The notes below the pieces were generated by a model. The model was not told the origin of the DNA. It saw only the letters and a program-made list of their open reading frames with translations, and did no database searches. A program made the position numbers and the translations under genes. This document shows, in pieces, positions 61,201 to 64,000 of a stretch of DNA of 64,000 bases (its first letter is position 1; the number at the start of each line of letters is the position of its first letter). This DNA is from Aurelia coerulea (lineage: Eukaryota; Cnidaria; Scyphozoa; Semaeostomeae; Ulmaridae): the NCBI GenBank assembly GCA_039566865.1, contig CM076949.1, positions 1,612,001 through 1,676,000 on the forward strand. Reading direction: 5' to 3'.

Positions 61201-63938
61201 TTGCAGTTGCAGTTGCAGTTGTTGTTGTTGTTGTTGTTGTCGTCGTACTTGTTGCAGTTGTTGTAGTTGTATTCTTTTGAAGCGCTTCCTGAGTCTTTGT
61301 AGCGGGCCATTCGCGTCTGCGTCCAGACAAAATATTATATAAAGTGTACCGTTGAAGAGGGCCTAACCATTCGAAGAAAACAGGCATCAATTTGATCTTT
61401 TGCGCTTTTTATTCTTTATTTCAGTGCTGACTAGTTTCGCCCACTAGGGCATCTTCAGAGCAACTGATTTATTCAGAGTATCTACCTCTATTTATAGTGT
61501 ATTGTCTGTCCATATAAGGTTAATTAGTTTACAAGAATAATTTTGTCCTTATAAGGTAAAAATGTTCTTGTCGTATGCTGTTGTTGTTGTTAGCCTCGTT
61601 CTCGTTGTTTTCAGTTGAGTCGTTGTTGTCGTAGGGGTCGGTTCTTGTATCATGGTGTTGTATTTTTGTAAATATACACATACATATATACAAGGTTTAA
61701 TGAGTATATCCACAATACTTGTGGCTCTTCAATTCGAGTTGAAATACAAGGTCCTTAAAAATATTATAAATTGAGAAAGATAACAAATTACAATATGATT
61801 AAGCTACAATTAAAGAAAAAAGCCAATCAAAAGCAAAGTCGATCTTTGGCACGCCTTGCTAAGTTCGCTTTCAATTTCGTACAGAAGGAATCAACGATTT
61901 CTGTTCTCTGATCTATGTTGGTAGTTTGTTGCATAGTTTCCTTGCAGCGTCTTGGAAAGTAGATCAATAATACTGATCAAATGTTTCCATGGCATGAAAC
62001 GACCACTCAGACTAAATTCAGAGTGACGAGATTAACATGGTAGTTTATATTTCCTCAGGATGCGAACAATGTTTTCAATGTCAAATACTGACTCAACACT
62101 TAGTTGCTTGAGGTATCAGCCATGCGAATCGCCTGCAGCAAATATCAAATCTTCATGCAATTAAACTCTCTTCATTGCACTATTGGAAGCCAGTTATTCC
62201 AGTAAATGCATTGGTACTAAGATAGAGAACTCTTGGAAAACTGAATTTGTGCATTTTCACAAACGAAATAAAATACATACCCTTCCAATTGAAATCCAAA
62301 ATGACTTTTGATTTCATCTTTAATTTCTTTCCACAAGTTTGTAGGAGTTAAATTAACCCAAGCAACTGAAACAAAATTGGCAAATTACCATCTCCATGAA
62401 TTGTTCACAGTGTATCATTTTGATAATAACAGGCGCATCAATAATTCAGCTGAAAGTTTGTGAATTTGTATAATAGGCTGACATTTTCACAATAAATATA
62501 AGAAACACAACTGACCAAATTCTAAATTTCAGTTCTGTCTAAAGAAAATCCTTTGAGAATGTACTCAAACTCATAATTACTTTGGTTCCTGGACGAATGT
62601 GTGCTCTTTCCCTTCTTTTTATTTTTCTTCTTCTTTATGGTCTGGAAAGCAATTAAAAATAAATCTTAATAGGGTGTGTTCAATTCCTCCAATCTGCTTA
62701 AAATGTATTAGATCAAGAAAGGGATATGGCTAAAAAGTTGCCATGGCCTAGTTGCTGCTGCAACGAAATCGAAGTTGACACTTTAAAGTTAATTCTTGAA
62801 TAAAGTTTCGCATGTTGTGCCATTCAGTTCTTTTATCTTAAACTGGTTTTATGGAAAATCAAATGATCTAGAAATAGAAATTAGCAATAAGATAGCATGC
62901 ACAAAAACAAATACCTCTTCTGGCGGTAAATGTGGTTGTGGAGTTGGGAAGTTGCTCTGGAAGATAAAAAAGAAACTCAACGAGATGATAGATAGAAACT
63001 CTTCAACTCTTAAAGGGTCACGTAACCGTAAACAAACCTGTTATCTCTATAATCTATATTGTTTCCCACATGTGTCCATTAAGTTCTGCACAAATTTTGG
63101 TGGATGGGGTGAATCCAAGATAAAGGTACTCGTCAAAATCCATTGATATCTCTGTAATCTTACGACATATGAATGATTGTTTGTTTCGCTACGAAATTCA
63201 AAAGTCTATCTTTAAAATAACTCTTTCATTTTGATAAAAATAATGGAACGTCCGTGGGATGCGGACTATCAAAAAACTGTAAAATAACCATTTTGAAAGA
63301 AGTTTGCCTACTTTACGCGACCCAGCCCCTTTTAAGATATCACTGGTTCTGCTGGATCTTCAAAAAGGGAAAATGATCTACGCTGCCTATCAGTTGGAAA
63401 CAGTATCATTATCAAATCAACGAAAGATCCAAGCAATCTTGTAACTTCAATTCAATTTTACTTACCAGGAAACAATTGAGAAAATGACTAACAGCTGCTG
63501 ACAGCGTTCGAAGAGTAGCTGAAAGAAATAAAGATAATTGCAAATTATTGGCTTTCAACGTGTTTTAGCATAAAATTACATGGCACTAAATGTCCAAAAA
63601 ATAGGAAAAGTTCACGAAACACTTGAAGCAAAGATGCGCCTATTTAGTAAAAAGTAATTAATAATTTCACATTACAGCCCTGAAGAAGTCCTGCATGGCA
63701 GGACGAAATATTGGCAAAAAATAAATTTAATCATATTTGCTGTTGTTTTTTGTCGTGTTGCGGTGTTCTGCCTCTAAATTTATTCATTTTTTCGTCATCG
63801 CAAGCATCTTGGGATCCGGCAATCGACGTTGGTATCGTGGCCTTTACTTTTTCAAATTAATAATTTCTTACCACTTTGTAAACATGATTTGATTTGCTTT
63901 TTTGAAGCTCGCAAGATCATCTCGGCGACAGCAATGCG
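51711..63938 (-). CDS. CLUH: CLUH, clustered mitochondria protein homolog (3' part, 15 exons)
   Basis: Exons in transcript order: 63938-63872, 63518-63466, 62956-62915, 62641-62581, 62365-62281, 59609-59533, 58317-58208, 57032-56981, 56385-56289, 55692-55650, 55077-54997, 54665-54540, 53453-53154, 52261-52196, 51794-51711. All phases agree, giving 1344 nt, or 447 residues plus stop. Landmarks are [13 protein letters not shown], a lysine-rich linker, [30 protein letters not shown], then tetratricopeptide-like repeats and a short C terminus. CLUH proteins bind mRNAs of nuclear-encoded mitochondrial proteins in the cytosol and keep mitochondria dispersed. The N-terminal two thirds (ubiquitin-like and CLU domains) lie right of the window. 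No frame break was found. Confidence 0.93.
53154..56385 (-). CDS. CLUH: CLUH tetratricopeptide repeat exons
   Basis: Exons 56385-56289, 55692-55650, 55077-54997, 54665-54540 and 53453-53154 encode kinesin-light-chain-like TPRs. Helix pairs include [34 protein letters not shown] with [26 protein letters not shown] with [25 protein letters not shown] and [20 protein letters not shown] with DDDDKTKES. The 300-nt exon holds two repeats. The TPR part of CLUH is implicated in RNA and protein contacts. Confidence 0.92.
54343..54514. mobile_element. Small inverted-repeat element, ATAGGCGTAGG ends
   Basis: ATAGGCGTAGGAGATAGGGG and an inverse end in ATCTTCCCCTACGCCGAT bound 172 bp with G-run and C-run blocks just inside. 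It starts only 25 bp past the donor of the CLUH exon 54665-54540. Similar ends are, from memory, common in marine invertebrate genomes. Confidence 0.6.
55933..56083 (+). ncRNA. U6: U6 snRNA-like copy with internal duplication
   Basis: From 55963 the sequence follows U6: a 5' stem (CCGCCCATCCGGTGGGAC), AATTGG, CGATACAGAGAAGGTTAGCA (U6 ACAGAGA box intact), TGGCCCC, GCAAGGATGACACGC, and CGTGAAGCG, ending in a T5 pol III terminator at 56079-56083. A TTAAATA word lies about 24-30 bp upstream, where a U6 TATA element would be. GTGCAAGGAT is duplicated in tandem at about 56031-56050, which would disrupt the U4/U6 and catalytic region. It is therefore probably a pseudogene, antisense within a CLUH intron. 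Confidence 0.85.
56485..56858. mobile_element. MITE with TA target duplication, TTATAAGAAAC family, copy in CLUH intron
   Basis: CACGTATTTTTTTATAAGAA and its inverse ending AAAAACGTG are flanked by TA. It is 374 bp with internal TTTCTTA words and the block shared with 30790-31075. Outside the TA, a direct repeat of about 40 bp carrying ATGCTCGAGTTTGCATTTT occurs on both sides (about 56442-56482 and 56860-56901). Confidence 0.75.
56981..63938 (-). CDS. CLUH: CLUH pre-TPR region (eight exons)
   Basis: [20 protein letters not shown] leads into the highly conserved SHFLNCFL element. It is followed by [13 protein letters not shown], a basic patch ([10 protein letters not shown]), the [15 protein letters not shown] helix, [35 protein letters not shown] and the FPIVKHV segment. 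Order and spacing follow human CLUH. The intron between 59609 and 62281 carries the ~830-bp tandem array, and the intron between 63518 and 63872 carries a hammerhead-like motif. Confidence 0.9.
57171..57268. repeat. TTTCACAC interspersed repeat, copy 5
   Basis: TTTTCACACTTCTGAGTGCA, then CATCAAAATAAACAGCGAG, then GAAGGTGTGAAATCTATTCT. It matches 3820-3940 and 18376-18612, and the terminal TTTCACAC/GTGTGAAA suggests a small inverted-repeat element. Confidence 0.55.
57695..58193. mobile_element. Inverted-repeat element, GGTTCCAAATCTTTAAA family
   Basis: Its ends GCATGGGTTCCAAATCTTTA and AAGATTTGGAACCTATGC are inverse and subterminal sequence (CCTATTTCTTTGAACTGAAT) pairs too. It is 499 bp, non-coding, and intronic to CLUH, ending 15 bp before the exon 58208-58317 boundary. 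Confidence 0.65.
59641..59676. repeat. ACAC/ACAT microsatellite left of the tandem array
   Basis: Degenerate ACACATAC units abut the first array unit, and a similar ACACATACATAT tract abuts the right end at about 61670-61692. This suggests that the array inserted into or expanded from a microsatellite. Confidence 0.8.
59760..59800 (-). ncRNA. Hammerhead-ribozyme-like motif, array copy 1
   Basis: Minus strand: stem I TGCT, core CTGAAGA, one extra T, stem II GCCC/GGGC with a TAGT loop, GAAA, then the palindrome ACTAGT, a UC cleavage dinucleotide and AGCA closing stem I. All core elements are in hammerhead order. The extra base after CTGAAGA is not canonical and stem III is minimal, so activity is uncertain. 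Confidence 0.5.
59885..60487 (-). CDS. Low-complexity 200-residue frame in array unit 1
   Basis: It starts [20 protein letters not shown], followed by asparagine and NC repeats from the TTG/TTGCAG microsatellite, then a basic region with [18 protein letters not shown] and a threonine-rich end. No known family is recognised. The same frame is kept in unit 2 despite length changes, which could reflect selection or merely multiples of three in the microsatellite. Not certainly a gene. Confidence 0.3.
   Translation of the reverse strand: MARYKDSGSASKEYNYNNCNKYDDNNNNNNNNNCNCNCNCNCNSTTSDLTTQGKHLTTKDTLQNGKKPHNNNNNSKTTKTQNRRPRTRNIIKTTLQNENIALRTTPLKRTEQNRTNRVKVHPGWLKIHGINHLQRRTESEIRKAKLVERWTKDNLTSSDIAQKYNTMIQEPTPTTTTTQLKTTRTRLTATTAYDKNIFTL
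60601..60641 (-). ncRNA. Hammerhead-ribozyme-like motif, array copy 2
   Basis: Identical in sequence to the motif at 59760-59800, 841 bp further on. A transcript through the array with active motifs would be cut into unit-length pieces. Confidence 0.5.
60726..61310 (-). CDS. Low-complexity 194-residue frame in array unit 2
   Basis: Same start and end as the unit 1 frame, with shorter N and NC runs and an 18-nt net difference that preserves frame. A few substitutions occur in the basic middle part. Function unknown. Confidence 0.3.
   Translation of the reverse strand: MARYKDSGSASKEYNYNNCNKYDDNNNNNNNCNCNCNCNSTTSDLKGKHLTTKDTLQNGKKPHNNNNNSKTTKTQNRRHRTRNIITTTLQSENIALRTTPLKRTEQNRTNRVKVHPGWLKIHGINHLQRRTESEIRKAKLVERWTKDNLTSSDIAQKYNTMIQEPTPTTTTTQLKTTRTRLTTTTAYDKNIFTL
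61424..61464 (-). ncRNA. Hammerhead-ribozyme-like motif, array copy 3
   Basis: Identical to the other two array motifs, 823 bp from copy 2, and retained in the truncated third unit. Confidence 0.5.
61693..62280. other. CLUH intron sequence, nothing recognised
   Basis: Unique AT-rich sequence between the tandem array and the CLUH exon 62281-62365. Confidence 0.5.
63677..63715 (+). ncRNA. Second hammerhead-like motif, different stems
   Basis: Plus strand: GCC, CTGAAGA, extra A, a 7-bp stem II GTCCTGC/GCAGGAC with an ATG loop, GAAA, palindrome ATAT, U at the cleavage position and GGC closing stem I, followed by AAAAAATAAA. It has the same architecture as the array motif, including the extra base, but unrelated stem sequence. 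It lies in the CLUH intron 63519-63871. Confidence 0.45.
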
Positions 63939-64000
63939 CTAGAAAACAAAGAACATTTTTCATAGATTTCGAACAGCTCATAGATGTCGAAGATAGCATG

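Larger units (their letters stand above)
59677..61669 (-). repeat. Head-to-tail array of an ~830-bp retroelement-like unit (2.4 copies)
   Basis: The unit boundary AAAGTGTACCGTTGAAGAGG is at 59677, 60518 and 61341, giving periods of 841 and 823 bp; the third copy stops at 61669. Full units are almost identical apart from lengths of TTGCAG and TTG microsatellites and a small indel near 60330. Read on the minus strand, each full unit has an open frame, then a hammerhead-like motif, then AATAAA. No reverse transcriptase is present. Near identity indicates recent duplication. A non-autonomous retroelement is inferred. Confidence 0.85.

Noticed and set aside
1..64000. CRISPR array, operons or prokaryotic elements
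   Set aside because: No spacer-separated repeats of suitable size. Genes are spliced and the context is animal nuclear DNA.

Overview
The window is eukaryotic, and specifically animal, nuclear DNA. Coding sequence is split into short exons with consistent GT...AG boundaries and reading phases. Introns are long and AT-rich, there are no bacterial-style ORF arrays, and the recognisable genes (CHFR, CLUH) are animal proteins. The density of small inverted-repeat transposons, one tRNA-derived SINE family and a divergent U6 copy suggest a repeat-rich invertebrate. I cannot name the phylum safely.

Layout. (1) 370-10878, plus strand: the 3' part of a CHFR-type E3 ubiquitin ligase, 14 exons joined in frame into 418 residues, from the linker before the RING through the cysteine-rich region to the PBZ zinc finger and stop. 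The N-terminal FHA part lies to the left of the window. (2) 10.9-34.5 kb: mostly non-coding sequence with repeats and two weak candidate exons. (3) 34563-42478, plus strand: three phase-compatible exons of a single-pass membrane protein with a von Willebrand factor C domain, a transmembrane helix and a cytoplasmic tail carrying PPxY motifs; its signal peptide exon was not identified. (4) 42.5-51.7 kb: an accumulation of inverted-repeat elements, a perfect 65-nt palindrome and a 2.4-kb satellite of a 69-bp unit. (5) 51711-63938, minus strand: the 3' third of CLUH (clustered mitochondria homolog), 15 exons, 447 residues to a probable stop; the 5' part lies to the right of the window. Its introns host a U6-like snRNA copy on the opposite strand, several MITEs and a head-to-tail array of an ~830-bp retroelement-like unit.

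The three genes are functionally unrelated as far as can be seen: CHFR is a mitotic-stress ubiquitin ligase that binds poly(ADP-ribose), CLUH binds mRNAs of nuclear-encoded mitochondrial proteins, and the VWC protein is a membrane protein of unknown role. CHFR and the VWC gene run rightward and CLUH runs toward them, so the VWC gene and CLUH are convergent with the satellite between them.

The most unusual signal is a hammerhead-ribozyme-like motif that recurs in every copy of the 60-kb tandem array (minus strand) and, with different stems but the same architecture, at 63.68 kb (plus strand). All gene calls come from hand-joined exons and remembered family features; no search was run.
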